A DNA stretch of 10,413 nt from Planctomycetota bacterium (GCA_021778575.1 JAJYCH010000091.1:1-10413), one strand, 5' to 3'. Shown: positions 1 through 6,310, counted from the stretch's first letter. Program-made: numbers and translations. Notes: generated by a model not told the origin, from the letters alone.

Positions 1-1020
1 CTTCGCGACGGTCCAGCCTCGGCTGGTCCCAGCGAGGGCGGGTCGGAGCCTGGCCCGTCGTCGAGCCCGTTGAAGGCCCGGCGCAGTCGAGGACGGGCGA
101 AGAAGGCCAAACAGCCGGCGATCGAACCGCTGGAGGCGACCTGGGTCCAGGTCGCGCCCGGCAAGTTTATCCGCGTCGAAGTCTCCGAGTCGACGACTCC
201 CGCCGGACCCCACGGCTCGCCTGGGGTTCCGGTCGAGGTCGCCGCCGAATCGCCGCCAGTTCCGATCGATCGCGTTGAGCCCGACGAACGCTCCCTGGGA
301 GAACCGTCGGAGGCCGTCGAATCGGGGTCGTCAACCGCGAGCCACGTCGAGGAGACCGCCGGACCAGCCGAGGACTTCGAGCAACCAGCCGCCGTCGACG
401 GCAACACGCCGCAGGCGGAAGAGTTGATCGAGGAAACCGGCCAGTCCTGGCTCGAACCCGAGACCGAACCGCTCGACGACCAGGCCGAGGCTGAACCCGT
501 GGCCCGGATCGTGGAGGATGAGGCTGATCCGTCGCCCCTGTCCGAAGCCTTCGAACCGCTCGGTTCGCCCGCCGTTCCCGATGCCACGCCCGAGGTCCAG
601 GAAGAAGTTGAGGAAGAACCCGCTGAAACGGCCGATCCGACCGAGACCACCGTTGACGAGACGGACTTCGACGACGCCGGCCCGATTAGCGACGATTTTC
701 CTCAGCCGACCTTGACCTCCAGTGATGACACCGACGAGCCCGAGACCGAACTCCTTCCGGACGTTCCGACCGGCTCAGCCTTTCGGCCCTGGCGGCTTGC
801 CCGCCGGGCCGTGAACCGGGTAGGACATCCTTCCCGGCAACCGGGTCGGACCGCGACCTCGCGTCGCCCCGTCCGAGCCCTCCGCCGATCCGTCCAGCAA
901 GCCAGCCCTCGGCGATCCAATCGCCGAGAGCCCGGCCGCCCTCGACGGATCACCCGAGCGTTTCCACCCCGATCGCCACCAGGAGTCGGCAGTCCAGAAC
1001 GACGGAAGTCGTCAATCTGA
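1..1020 (+). CDS. Disordered acidic/basic protein of unknown function, 3' part
   Basis: The reading frame is open from the first base of the window to a TGA at 1018-1020, giving at least 339 residues, so the true start is probably upstream; the first candidate inside is a TTG at 70 without a clear Shine-Dalgarno site. After a short Lys/Arg patch (about residues 25-38) comes the only compact-looking segment, around WVQVAPGKFIRVEV (residues 48-61). A long Glu/Asp/Pro-rich stretch follows (about 62-250), and the last 80 residues turn strongly Arg-rich. I see no catalytic motif, signal peptide or membrane helix in the visible part. The charge pattern suggests an intrinsically disordered tail, perhaps binding nucleic acid or other proteins, but that is inference. 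Codon use is GC-rich like the other genes here. I do not recognise the family. A strong stem-loop overlaps the stop codon. Confidence 0.7.
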   Translation, partial: LRDGPASAGPSEGGSEPGPSSSPLKARRSRGRAKKAKQPAIEPLEATWVQVAPGKFIRVEVSESTTPAGPHGSPGVPVEVAAESPPVPIDRVEPDERSLGEPSEAVESGSSTASHVEETAGPAEDFEQPAAVDGNTPQAEELIEETGQSWLEPETEPLDDQAEAEPVARIVEDEADPSPLSEAFEPLGSPAVPDATPEVQEEVEEEPAETADPTETTVDETDFDDAGPISDDFPQPTLTSSDDTDEPETELLPDVPTGSAFRPWRLARRAVNRVGHPSRQPGRTATSRRPVRALRRSVQQASPRRSNRREPGRPRRITRAFPPRSPPGVGSPERRKSSI

Positions 1021-1060
1021 GGGGGGCGTCGAGACTCGAACGAGGCTCGACGTCCCCCTC
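1019..1060 (+). terminator. Strong stem-loop overlapping the stop codon of the first gene
   Basis: The arms 1019-1033 (GAGGGGGGCGTCGAG) and 1046-1060 (CTCGACGTCCCCCTC) form a 15-bp stem with a single G-U pair and a 12-nt loop. The stem starts inside the TGA stop codon. No run of T follows, so it is a terminator-like or mRNA-stabilising hairpin rather than a textbook intrinsic terminator. Confidence 0.6.
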
Positions 1061-1147
1061 GGTGCGTTTACGGTAGTTCACGAGCGAATTCCCTCGTGGA
1101 AATCTGCCCTACTGGTTTGTCACACGAATGGAAACCGCACGACCGAA

Positions 1148-1362
1148 TCAAGGAACTTTGACCTCGTTCGTCGCCTCGCTCCAGTCGCCTTCCAGAACCT
1201 TCCGGTCTTGCCCAGGCTGGCCGAAGTCGGGATTCACGACCACAACCCGCCGCCGGTGGCGAATCGGTCCAGGAGCCGGCCATCGGTCCAGTCCGAGGTC
1301 GCACCCAGAACCAGCAACGACCGGATCAGTCCGGCAATGTTCTCGACCTGGCGGCTTGCCAT
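1148..1362 (-). pseudogene. Relic of an ECF-type sigma factor gene (N-terminal fragment plus possible tail)
   Basis: On the minus strand, an ATG at 1362-1360 is preceded by a strong Shine-Dalgarno site (AAGGAAGGA, 6-nt spacing) and reads 42 residues beginning MASRQVENIAGLIRSLL, then DWTDGRLLDRFATGGG, before stopping at 1234. This resembles the opening of planctomycete ECF sigma factors, in which a short N-terminal helix and a D-x-x-LL-x-RF motif lead into the region 2 core. Here the core, including the expected AFxxLVxRHG stretch, is absent. In another frame, codons from about 1246 to the TGA at 1150-1148 read VVVVNPDFGQPGQDRKVLEG and onward with GC-rich third positions, which could be the old C-terminus. 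The simplest reading is a large internal deletion of a sigma factor gene. The family assignment is from memory of the motif and is moderate; the second fragment is weak. Confidence 0.45.
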
Positions 1363-1506
1363 CGATCGTCCTTCCTTTTCGCCCGGATTTTTCTCAAAGG
1401 GTACTGCCGCTCGGGTGCTCGACGGTTCCCGAATTCTCGCAAAATTCGTGAGCCCCTGGCGACTCGGACCAAAATCGCGAAGTGGCCCGGTCTTGCGATT
1501 TCGGCG

Positions 1507-1536
1507 CTGGCCAAGGGGGGAGGGATCGGTTATTCT
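1507..1536 (+). promoter_or_regulatory. Weak candidate promoter upstream of infA
   Basis: TATTCT at 1531-1536 resembles a -10 box, with CTGGCC at 1507-1512 eighteen bases upstream as a poor -35. It lies about 165 nt before the infA start. The rest of 1363-1659 holds no gene I can support. On the minus strand a GGGAACC (complement of 1424-1430) looks like the -35 of an ECF-type promoter and could have served the sigma-factor relic. Confidence 0.2.
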
Positions 1537-1659
1537 GGGCTGATTGCCGAGTGGGAGGCACGTGCCACACCGTTTCCCGGCCGAATCCGGGATTGTCGGG
1601 CGTCGGCTGGTTGCCTTTGTCGAGGGGCGGGCCGGCGATCCCCAGTTCGAACAACGTCC

Positions 1660-1689
1660 AGCGACCACCGGGCCGGCCCGGCGGTCGCT
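1660..1689. promoter_or_regulatory. 30-nt near-perfect palindrome abutting the infA ribosome-binding site
   Basis: The left half is AGCGACC (1660-1666), A1667, CCGGGCC (1668-1674). The right half is GGCCCGG (1675-1681), C1682, GGTCGCT (1683-1689). The two 15-nt halves are reverse complements except for the A1667/C1682 mismatch. The palindrome ends 3 nt before the GGGAG Shine-Dalgarno site (1693-1697). In RNA it would fold into a very GC-rich hairpin with a CCGG loop; in DNA it could be an operator. Either form suggests control of infA expression. Confidence 0.6.
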
Positions 1690-1703
1690 ATCGGGAGTTT
1701 TGC

Positions 1704-1922
1704 GTGGCCAAAGAGGAACCGATTCGTACCGAGGGCCGAATTGTCGAAGCCCTGCCGAATACCCAGTTCATGGTCGAGCTGGAGAGCGGTCACCGCATCC
1801 TGGCGCATATCGCCGGTAAGATGCGGAAGAATTTCATCAGGATCGTCCCCGGTGACCGGGTGACCATCGAGATCACCCCTTACGACCTGACCAAGGGGCG
1901 GATCGTCTACCGCGAGCGCTGA
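1704..1922 (+). CDS. infA: Translation initiation factor IF-1
   Basis: IF-1 is a small OB-fold protein that binds the A site of the 30S ribosomal subunit during initiation, together with IF-2 and IF-3. The 72-residue product has exactly the usual family length. Its sequence shows the conserved landmarks: [18 protein letters not shown] near the start, then [33 protein letters not shown] and [15 protein letters not shown] at the end, all closely matching bacterial IF-1. The start is GTG at 1704, set by the family's N-terminal (M)AKE sequence and by a GGGAG Shine-Dalgarno site at 1693-1697 with 6-nt spacing; the open frame upstream is not family sequence. The gene stands alone here, without the ribosomal-protein neighbours common in other phyla. 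A 30-nt palindrome sits directly before the ribosome-binding site, so translation or transcription may be regulated there. Confidence 0.97.
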   Translation: MAKEEPIRTEGRIVEALPNTQFMVELESGHRILAHIAGKMRKNFIRIVPGDRVTIEITPYDLTKGRIVYRER

Positions 1923-1997
1923 GCGCCCGACGACCAAAACACTCCCGGCTCGGTTCTCCGCCCGCCCGATCGACGGCGGAGGCGTCCGGGTTGCGCC

Positions 1998-2028
1998 TTG
2001 AGCTTGAGCCATTCTCCGCGATTATGAT
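1998..2028 (+). promoter_or_regulatory. Candidate promoter for the 98-aa gene
   Basis: TTGAGC at 1998-2003 (repeated at 2004-2009) and TATGAT at 2023-2028 resemble -35 and -10 boxes, with a slightly long 19-nt spacing. The -10 box matches consensus at five of six positions. The start codon lies 70 nt downstream. A 9-bp inverted repeat (2011-2019 with 2061-2069) brackets the -10 box. Confidence 0.4.
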
Positions 2029-2069
2029 AAAACGCGAGAAGCCAGGAGAATATCCCGCCGGCGGAGAAT
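2011..2069. repeat. 9-bp inverted repeat bracketing a -10 box
   Basis: ATTCTCCGC at 2011-2019 and GCGGAGAAT at 2061-2069 are perfect reverse complements, 41 nt apart. A second partial copy of the right arm, GGAGAAT, occurs at 2045-2051. The left arm lies in the promoter spacer, upstream of any likely transcription start, so an operator role fits better than an RNA hairpin. This is a pattern observation only. Confidence 0.45.
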
Positions 2070-2098
2070 GACGCCCACCAGGAAGGAAAGGCCCGCTC

Positions 2099-2395
2099 GT
2101 GATCGAACGCGATGCCGCTTCGACGGTTCCTCTCGAAACCGCTTGCACCACCGCGCCGACGACCCGGATCGACCCGTCGCACTCGCGCGACGACGAATGG
2201 CAGGCTCGTCACGAGCTCGACTGGCACCGGGCCGAGACCGAACGGGTCAAGGTTCTTGTCGAGTTCCTGGCCCGACCGATCCACGCTCATGGCGGGGCCG
2301 AGCTCCACTCCGATATCGTCACCGCGTATAACCTGGCCGTCGAGGCTGCCTTGCAAGGCATCCGCCGAGCCACCGGAGGCCGCCAGGATCGATGA
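2099..2395 (+). CDS. Small protein of unknown function, 98 aa
   Basis: The gene begins with GTG at 2099, supported by a purine-rich Shine-Dalgarno region (GGAAGGAAAG at 2081-2090, 8-nt spacing), and ends at TGA 2395. G/C dominates third codon positions, as in neighbouring genes, which argues for real coding. The first 30 residues are Thr/Ala/Pro-rich and probably flexible. From about residue 31 (DEWQARHELDWHRAETERVK) to the end the composition suggests amphipathic helices rich in charged residues, His and Leu. There is no signal peptide, membrane helix, cysteine motif or recognisable domain, so a soluble helical cytoplasmic protein is likely. It lies 176 nt downstream of infA and has its own promoter-like region, so co-transcription is not required. 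I do not recognise the family. Confidence 0.72.
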   Translation: MIERDAASTVPLETACTTAPTTRIDPSHSRDDEWQARHELDWHRAETERVKVLVEFLARPIHAHGGAELHSDIVTAYNLAVEAALQGIRRATGGRQDR

Positions 2396-2486
2396 GGGGC
2401 CGATCGGGCGGCTCCCAGGGGCCTTGACCCCTCGTTCGATCCGGTTCGCTCTGCTCTTGACGGACCGGGTTCTGATGGATTCCAAT

Positions 2487-2508
2487 CCACGGTGCCTCTG
2501 GACCGTGG
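2487..2508 (+). terminator. Hairpin downstream of the 98-aa gene
   Basis: CCACGGT (2487-2493) pairs with ACCGTGG (2502-2508) around an 8-nt loop, and is followed by TTTGAGAGG. It is the first good stem after the gene and could act as a weak terminator or 3' stabiliser. Confidence 0.35.
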
Positions 2509-2561
2509 TTTGAGAGGATCGCCGAATCCCTCGAAGGCCGAGGGAGCGGGGGAACCAATTT

Positions 2562-2631
2562 GAATCCCTTTTCCTTCAAAAGGGGATTCCGGGGCGAATC
2601 GGGCGTGGCTTTCCGAATGATCAGAAAGCCA
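2562..2631 (+). promoter_or_regulatory. Two consecutive stem-loops in the permease upstream region
   Basis: GAATCCCTTTT (2562-2572) pairs with AAAGGGGATTC (2579-2589) with one G-U pair. TGGCTTTC (2606-2613) pairs perfectly with GAAAGCCA (2624-2631). Neither is followed by a T run. They fall in a gene-free stretch of about 400 nt between the 98-aa gene and the permease and may belong to its leader. Confidence 0.4.
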
Positions 2632-2700
2632 GGCACGACGGGGCACCTTCGGCTCCGAGTCCGTCAGCTGACCTCGCAGGCGTCCGAGGGGTGTCTTAGC

Positions 2701-2723
2701 GTCGATCCGTGCACCGGATCGAC
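2701..2723 (+). promoter_or_regulatory. Perfect 9-bp stem-loop upstream of the permease
   Basis: GTCGATCCG (2701-2709) and CGGATCGAC (2715-2723) are perfect reverse complements around a 5-nt loop. The hairpin lies 75-98 nt before the preferred permease start and overlaps the longest possible upstream start (GTG 2709), which speaks against that start being used. Confidence 0.45.
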
Positions 2724-2798
2724 GACCGCCGGCCGTGCGTCACGGCTGGTCCCCCGGCATCCGGTCCTGATCTCCTTTTTGGAGTGAAAACGGTCGAA

Positions 2799-4868
2799 AT
2801 GTTGGCCACCGGGGAACGTCCGCGCGAATTGCGCTGGTATCATGCGGGTCCGATGTTGTTCGGTGACTGGGGGACAAGCCGGCTCTACGTGCTGGGCCTG
2901 GCCTTCGCTTATACCTATCGAGCGTCGTTCTGGTACGTCGCCGCGATGTGCGTCTTGATGATCGGGGTGGGCTGGAGTTACGAGATCATCTGCCGCCTGT
3001 TCCCCGATGGCGGCGGCGTTTACTCGTCGGCCCAGCGTCGCTCGCAACTCCTGGCCGTGATCGGCGGTCTCCTGCTTTGCGCCGATTATGTGGTGACGGC
3101 TTCGCTGTCATGCCTCGACGCCTTCCATTACCTGGGATTCAACGGTTATTACCTGAGCCCCAGCGGGATCGGGACCGCCAAGACCGGAATTCCGATTGAC
3201 GCCCTGGCGGCGACAGTGACAATCCTGGCGATCGGCTGGCTCAACTATTTCGGTCCGACCAAGACCGGGGCGATCGCCATGGTCGTCGCCCTGGCGACGG
3301 TGGTCCTGACGATGGTCATCGGGATCGCCTGCATTCCGCATCTGGGCGACGCCTTCGCGCGGGTCGAGTCGCCGTTCAAGCACGGCGTCGGGCGGTCCTG
3401 GATCGGCTTCACCGAGATCGTCCTGGCGCTGTCGGGGGTCGAGGCGATCGCGAACATGACCGGGATCATGGTCCAGCCGGTCGAGCAGACCGCACGGAGG
3501 GCGATCCTGCCGGTCCTGATCGAGATCGTCATCCTCAACCTGGTCCTGGCCCTGGCAATGACCTCGCTGCCCGACTCGATCCTGTTCGAGACGCAGATGG
3601 GGGCCGACGGCAAGCCGGTCCTGGGTCTGAACGGCGAGCCAATCCTGGCGCATACCGGCGATATGCTCAAACAGATTGCCTCTCATTATGTGGGTCCGGG
3701 ATTCGCGGCGGTCTCGGCGGTCGTCTTCGCGGCGCTGTTGCTCTCGGCGGTCAACACCGCGATTGGAGCGCTGGTGTCGACCCAGTTCATGCTCTCGCGC
3801 GACAAGGAACTACCCAAGGCTCTGGCGAGCCTGAACCGGTTCGGGATGCCGAAGATCCCTCTGGTCATCGCCGCGGTGATTCCCGCCGTGGTGGTGGTCC
3901 TGTTCCCGGATGTCGAGCGGCTCGCCGGTCTCTACGCCATCGGTGTCGTGGGCGCGATCTCGATCACCCTGGCGTCGACGTCGACGAACCGTTTGCTTGA
4001 ATTGAAGCGGTTCGAGCGGATTTTCATGATGGGCCTGACGGTCGTCATGCTGGCCATTGGCTTTACGATCTGCACCGAGAAGCCGGCGGCCCGGAGCTTC
4101 GCGCTGATCGTTCTGGTGGGCGGATTGGCCGGTCGGCTGGTGACGATCGTCTCGAACAAGGTCGTGCCGATCCAGCGCGGGACCCGGATCGGTTACACCA
4201 CGCTGGCGATCGTCGCGGTCGTCGCGGAACTGGTGATCGCCGTGGTCATGGGCGACGACTGGAAGGCGTTCATTCCCTCGGCTGCGGTGGCGCTGATTAT
4301 CGGCTATGCCAGCTATGAGACCCAGAAATACCGGGTCTACCTGTTCGGCGAGGCCAAACCGACTCGACCAGCCGGCGAAGGGGGCGTCTCCGACCACGAT
4401 CTCGACGCGGTGGCCCTGGCCAAACCCAAGATGGTCCTGAAAGGGGATTACACGCCCAAGGAACGGATCATGGTGGCGACGACCGGGAACCCTCGGCTGA
4501 TCGACTTCGCGATGAAGGAGTGCAAGAACCGCCAGGCGGAACTCGATATCCTCTTCATCCGTCACCTGGCCGTGACCCCGATGGGACCGACCGCCCCGCC
4601 GACCCTGGCCGAGGACTCGGCCGCTCTCGACCTGTTCGAACGGCTCAGGAACCAGTCGCACGAGGCGGGAGTTCCGCTCCGGCTGCTTTACGGCGTGGCC
4701 CGCGATATCCCCGAGGCGATCCTCGACATGGCCGTCACCCATGGGGCCGACCTGCTCCTGCTCGGGACCACCCGGCGCGGAACCCTCTGGAAAGCCATGA
4801 AAGGCGACGTCATTCAGGCGGTCGCGGAACAGCTTCCCGAACGGATCGGTCTACTTATTCATGCCTGA
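2799..4868 (+). CDS. APC-superfamily amino acid permease fused to a C-terminal universal stress protein domain
   Basis: This is probably a secondary transporter for amino acids or related compounds in the inner membrane. From ATG 2799 the product has 689 residues. About twelve hydrophobic segments fill residues 20-515, starting with LFGDWGTSRLYVLGLAF, whose Gly-rich stretch resembles the broken first helix of APC transporters. A polar insert of about 40 residues (around ETQMGADGKPV) interrupts the middle. After a charged linker (about 518-552), residues 553-689 form a USP-like alpha/beta domain: ERIMVATTG for the first strand, ADLLLLGTTRRG for the fourth, then KGD. The usual USP nucleotide motif is G-x2-G-x9-G-(S/T). 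Here the second Gly is Arg659 and the last residue is Asp670, so ATP binding may be altered or lost. The start is uncertain: GTG 2784 and GTG 2709 are in frame, and GGAG at 2781-2784 is 14 nt from ATG 2799. Substrate cannot be told from sequence. Confidence 0.88.
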   Translation: MLATGERPRELRWYHAGPMLFGDWGTSRLYVLGLAFAYTYRASFWYVAAMCVLMIGVGWSYEIICRLFPDGGGVYSSAQRRSQLLAVIGGLLLCADYVVTASLSCLDAFHYLGFNGYYLSPSGIGTAKTGIPIDALAATVTILAIGWLNYFGPTKTGAIAMVVALATVVLTMVIGIACIPHLGDAFARVESPFKHGVGRSWIGFTEIVLALSGVEAIANMTGIMVQPVEQTARRAILPVLIEIVILNLVLALAMTSLPDSILFETQMGADGKPVLGLNGEPILAHTGDMLKQIASHYVGPGFAAVSAVVFAALLLSAVNTAIGALVSTQFMLSRDKELPKALASLNRFGMPKIPLVIAAVIPAVVVVLFPDVERLAGLYAIGVVGAISITLASTSTNRLLELKRFERIFMMGLTVVMLAIGFTICTEKPAARSFALIVLVGGLAGRLVTIVSNKVVPIQRGTRIGYTTLAIVAVVAELVIAVVMGDDWKAFIPSAAVALIIGYASYETQKYRVYLFGEAKPTRPAGEGGVSDHDLDAVALAKPKMVLKGDYTPKERIMVATTGNPRLIDFAMKECKNRQAELDILFIRHLAVTPMGPTAPPTLAEDSAALDLFERLRNQSHEAGVPLRLLYGVARDIPEAILDMAVTHGADLLLLGTTRRGTLWKAMKGDVIQAVAEQLPERIGLLIHA

Positions 4869-4943
4869 TCCGGCCGCCGACCGTTGCGGATCGACCGATT
4901 TAACGAAGGCTCGTTCATAAGATCGCGAGAGCAATTGAAGATT

Positions 4944-4977
4944 CCTGTCAACACTTTCGCAACGAAGTGTTGACAGG
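4944..4977 (+). terminator. Strong terminator-like hairpin after the permease
   Basis: CCTGTCAACACTT (4944-4956) and AAGTGTTGACAGG (4965-4977) form a perfect 13-bp stem with a short loop, 75 nt beyond the permease stop. It is followed by the AT-rich TCTAATTAT, which can serve as a weak U tract. The symmetric arms would work in either direction. Confidence 0.65.
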
Positions 4978-5060
4978 TCTAATTATCCGGCGGCTTTTTC
5001 TTGGACGGTCACGCCTGATTTGCGCTCTGCGATTTAAATTTGCCGGATTTCGCCAAAATC

Positions 5061-5095
5061 TTGACTACCTTTGCGGCCTCGACTCGCACTAGAAT
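5061..5095 (+). promoter_or_regulatory. Candidate promoter of the PEP-CTERM gene
   Basis: TAGAAT at 5090-5095 matches the -10 consensus at five of six positions. TTGACT at 5061-5066 is a good -35 box, but the 23-nt gap is too long for a standard housekeeping promoter, so only one of the two may be functional or the factor is different. I looked for a sigma-54 GG-N10-GC pattern, seen with some proteobacterial PEP-CTERM genes, and found none. Confidence 0.3.
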
Positions 5096-5109
5096 GCGGA
5101 GGTGCGAGA

Positions 5110-5128
5110 ATCCAACAGCGTGTTGGAT
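5110..5128 (+). promoter_or_regulatory. Perfect leader hairpin 1 of the PEP-CTERM gene
   Basis: ATCCAACA (5110-5117) pairs with TGTTGGAT (5121-5128) around a GCG loop. If transcription begins just after the TAGAAT box, this hairpin lies at the 5' end of the mRNA, where it could protect the transcript; as DNA it could also be an operator. Confidence 0.45.
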
Positions 5129-5187
5129 GTGTGGAGTCCCCCGGTCAGGGAGGTTCACTCACAGCCCTCTCGCAATGGAAAAAGTGA

Positions 5188-5215
5188 GGCCGAAGACGTT
5201 GCAGCGTCTTCGGCC
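5188..5215 (+). promoter_or_regulatory. Perfect leader hairpin 2 of the PEP-CTERM gene
   Basis: GGCCGAAGACG (5188-5198) and CGTCTTCGGCC (5205-5215) form a perfect 11-bp stem with a 6-nt loop, ending 25 nt before the Shine-Dalgarno site. No T run follows, so attenuation by simple intrinsic termination is unlikely. I could not match the leader to a known riboswitch class. Confidence 0.5.
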
Positions 5216-5254
5216 CCGGTAGTGGTCCGTCCGCTCTTCGAGGAGAACTTGACC

Positions 5255-6169
5255 ATGCGCAGTCTAGCAAAGTTGAGTCGACCCGTTCAAGGGTTCCGCC
5301 CCCGTGTGTTGATTGTCGCGACACTGTCGGCGCTCGCCGTCCTGGCTGGAGGGTCGACCGCCGCTCGGGCGGGTTACGACGTCTCCGGCAATAGCTCGGG
5401 CGTCGCGATCTCTTCGAACCTGTCGCTTCTGGGTCTCGTGAATGCCAATGTCGCGGTGAATCAGGTCGCCGGCACGGCCCCGAACCCGTACAGCACGACC
5501 TTGAGCCCTTCGGTGGGGGCGAACATCTCGGCCGGTGTCGTTGGATTGAATACCTTGTTGCAGGGAACCACCGGCCTGCTCACCTCGACCGCTGCTTCGT
5601 CCATTGACGGGGTTTCGACCAGCGGGTCGGCCAGCGGCTCGACCGTCATCAACAACCTGAACCTGAACGTCCTGGCCTCGAGCCTCCCGCTCGTCAATGC
5701 CCTGGTCACCGTCAAGGCCACGACATTGACGACAAATTCTTCGGTCACGGGTACTTACGGCGCGCTCAGCCCGACCGGCGCCTTCACGTTCAGCGGTCTA
5801 GAAATCGATGTTCTGGGTGTCAACGTCACGGCGCTGATCGAAGCCTCGGCGGGTGCCTCGGTCGATATCGCCAGCGTTGCGGGGCTGTCGATCGGCCTTA
5901 ATGTGGTGTCGAGCACCGGCGACGGGATTTCGACCTCCAGCGTCACCACCGATAACCTCATCGTGTCGTTCAACAACGCCAGTGCTCTGGGCGTCGCGCT
6001 GAACGGCTCGCTGATCATCGGCCAGTCCCAGGCCTTCATCCAGGCCGCTCCGGGGACCGCCGTCCCCGAACCGTCGTCACTGGCGATGATGGGTCTCGGT
6101 CTCCTCCTGACCGGAGGCTTCGGCTACCGGGCTCGACGCCGTCAGCGCCCTCTGATGATGGTCGCCTGA
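5255..6169 (+). CDS. PEP-CTERM sorting domain surface protein
   Basis: The 304-residue product is exported and presumably processed at its C-terminus by an exosortase, as established for PEP-CTERM proteins. The start is ATG 5255, supported by AGGAG at 5241-5245 (9-nt spacing); the frame is open further upstream but lacks a start with such a site. Residues 1-39 form a Sec signal peptide, with basic residues, a hydrophobic core and a likely cut after AARA. The C-terminus has the full tripartite signal: VPEP (270-273), a hydrophobic helix (about 276-291) and an Arg cluster RARRRQR (292-298). The mature body has no Cys, is rich in Ser, Thr, Gly, Val, Asn and Leu, and repeats patterns such as NLNLNVL and LEIDVLGVNV, suggesting a beta-sheet or beta-solenoid fold. 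It loosely recalls choice-of-anchor surface proteins; that likeness is unproven. No exosortase gene lies in the window. Confidence 0.88.
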   Translation: MRSLAKLSRPVQGFRPRVLIVATLSALAVLAGGSTAARAGYDVSGNSSGVAISSNLSLLGLVNANVAVNQVAGTAPNPYSTTLSPSVGANISAGVVGLNTLLQGTTGLLTSTAASSIDGVSTSGSASGSTVINNLNLNVLASSLPLVNALVTVKATTLTTNSSVTGTYGALSPTGAFTFSGLEIDVLGVNVTALIEASAGASVDIASVAGLSIGLNVVSSTGDGISTSSVTTDNLIVSFNNASALGVALNGSLIIGQSQAFIQAAPGTAVPEPSSLAMMGLGLLLTGGFGYRARRRQRPLMMVA

Positions 6170-6267
6170 ACGGCCTCGGACAACAACCAACAGACCGGAC
6201 CAATCCTCGGTTCCAGGTCGATCGGACGGGATATTTAATCCAATTCCCCAGCGGTGCGGTTGTCAAT

Positions 6268-6310
6268 GACGGAAAATCTTGGTTAAATAAGACTTCCGTC
6301 TTCGATTTTT
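6268..6310 (+). terminator. Rho-independent terminator-like site after the PEP-CTERM gene
   Basis: GACGGAA (6268-6274) pairs with TTCCGTC (6294-6300), and inside it TCTT (6277-6280) pairs with AAGA (6289-6292). The stem is followed by TTCGATTTTT (6301-6310), ending in five T. It lies about 100 nt after the PEP-CTERM stop. Confidence 0.6.

Noticed and set aside
1061..1703. A tRNA or small structured RNA gene between the first gene and infA
   Set aside because: No cloverleaf arms or a plausible tRNA 3' end were found; the only supported items are the sigma-factor relic and the palindrome before infA.
1530..2012. A minus-strand frame covering infA
   Set aside because: infA on the plus strand is unmistakable; the opposite frame has no motif or ribosome-binding support.
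2709..2798. An extension of the permease N-terminus to GTG 2709
   Set aside because: The added residues are not family-like, and the start lies inside a perfect 9-bp hairpin with no Shine-Dalgarno site.
3810..4742. A 310-codon minus-strand frame inside the permease gene
   Set aside because: The translation is Asp/His/Arg/Gln-rich, as expected from the complement of hydrophobic GC-rich coding sequence, and the plus strand has clear membrane helices and a USP domain.
5102..5254. An extension of the PEP-CTERM gene upstream to GTG 5102
   Set aside because: It would bury the signal peptide and run through both leader hairpins, whereas ATG 5255 has a good AGGAG site.
5100..5254. A known riboswitch in the PEP-CTERM leader
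   Set aside because: I compared it from memory with cyclic-di-GMP, SAH and cobalamin consensus segments and found no convincing match; only simple hairpins can be supported.
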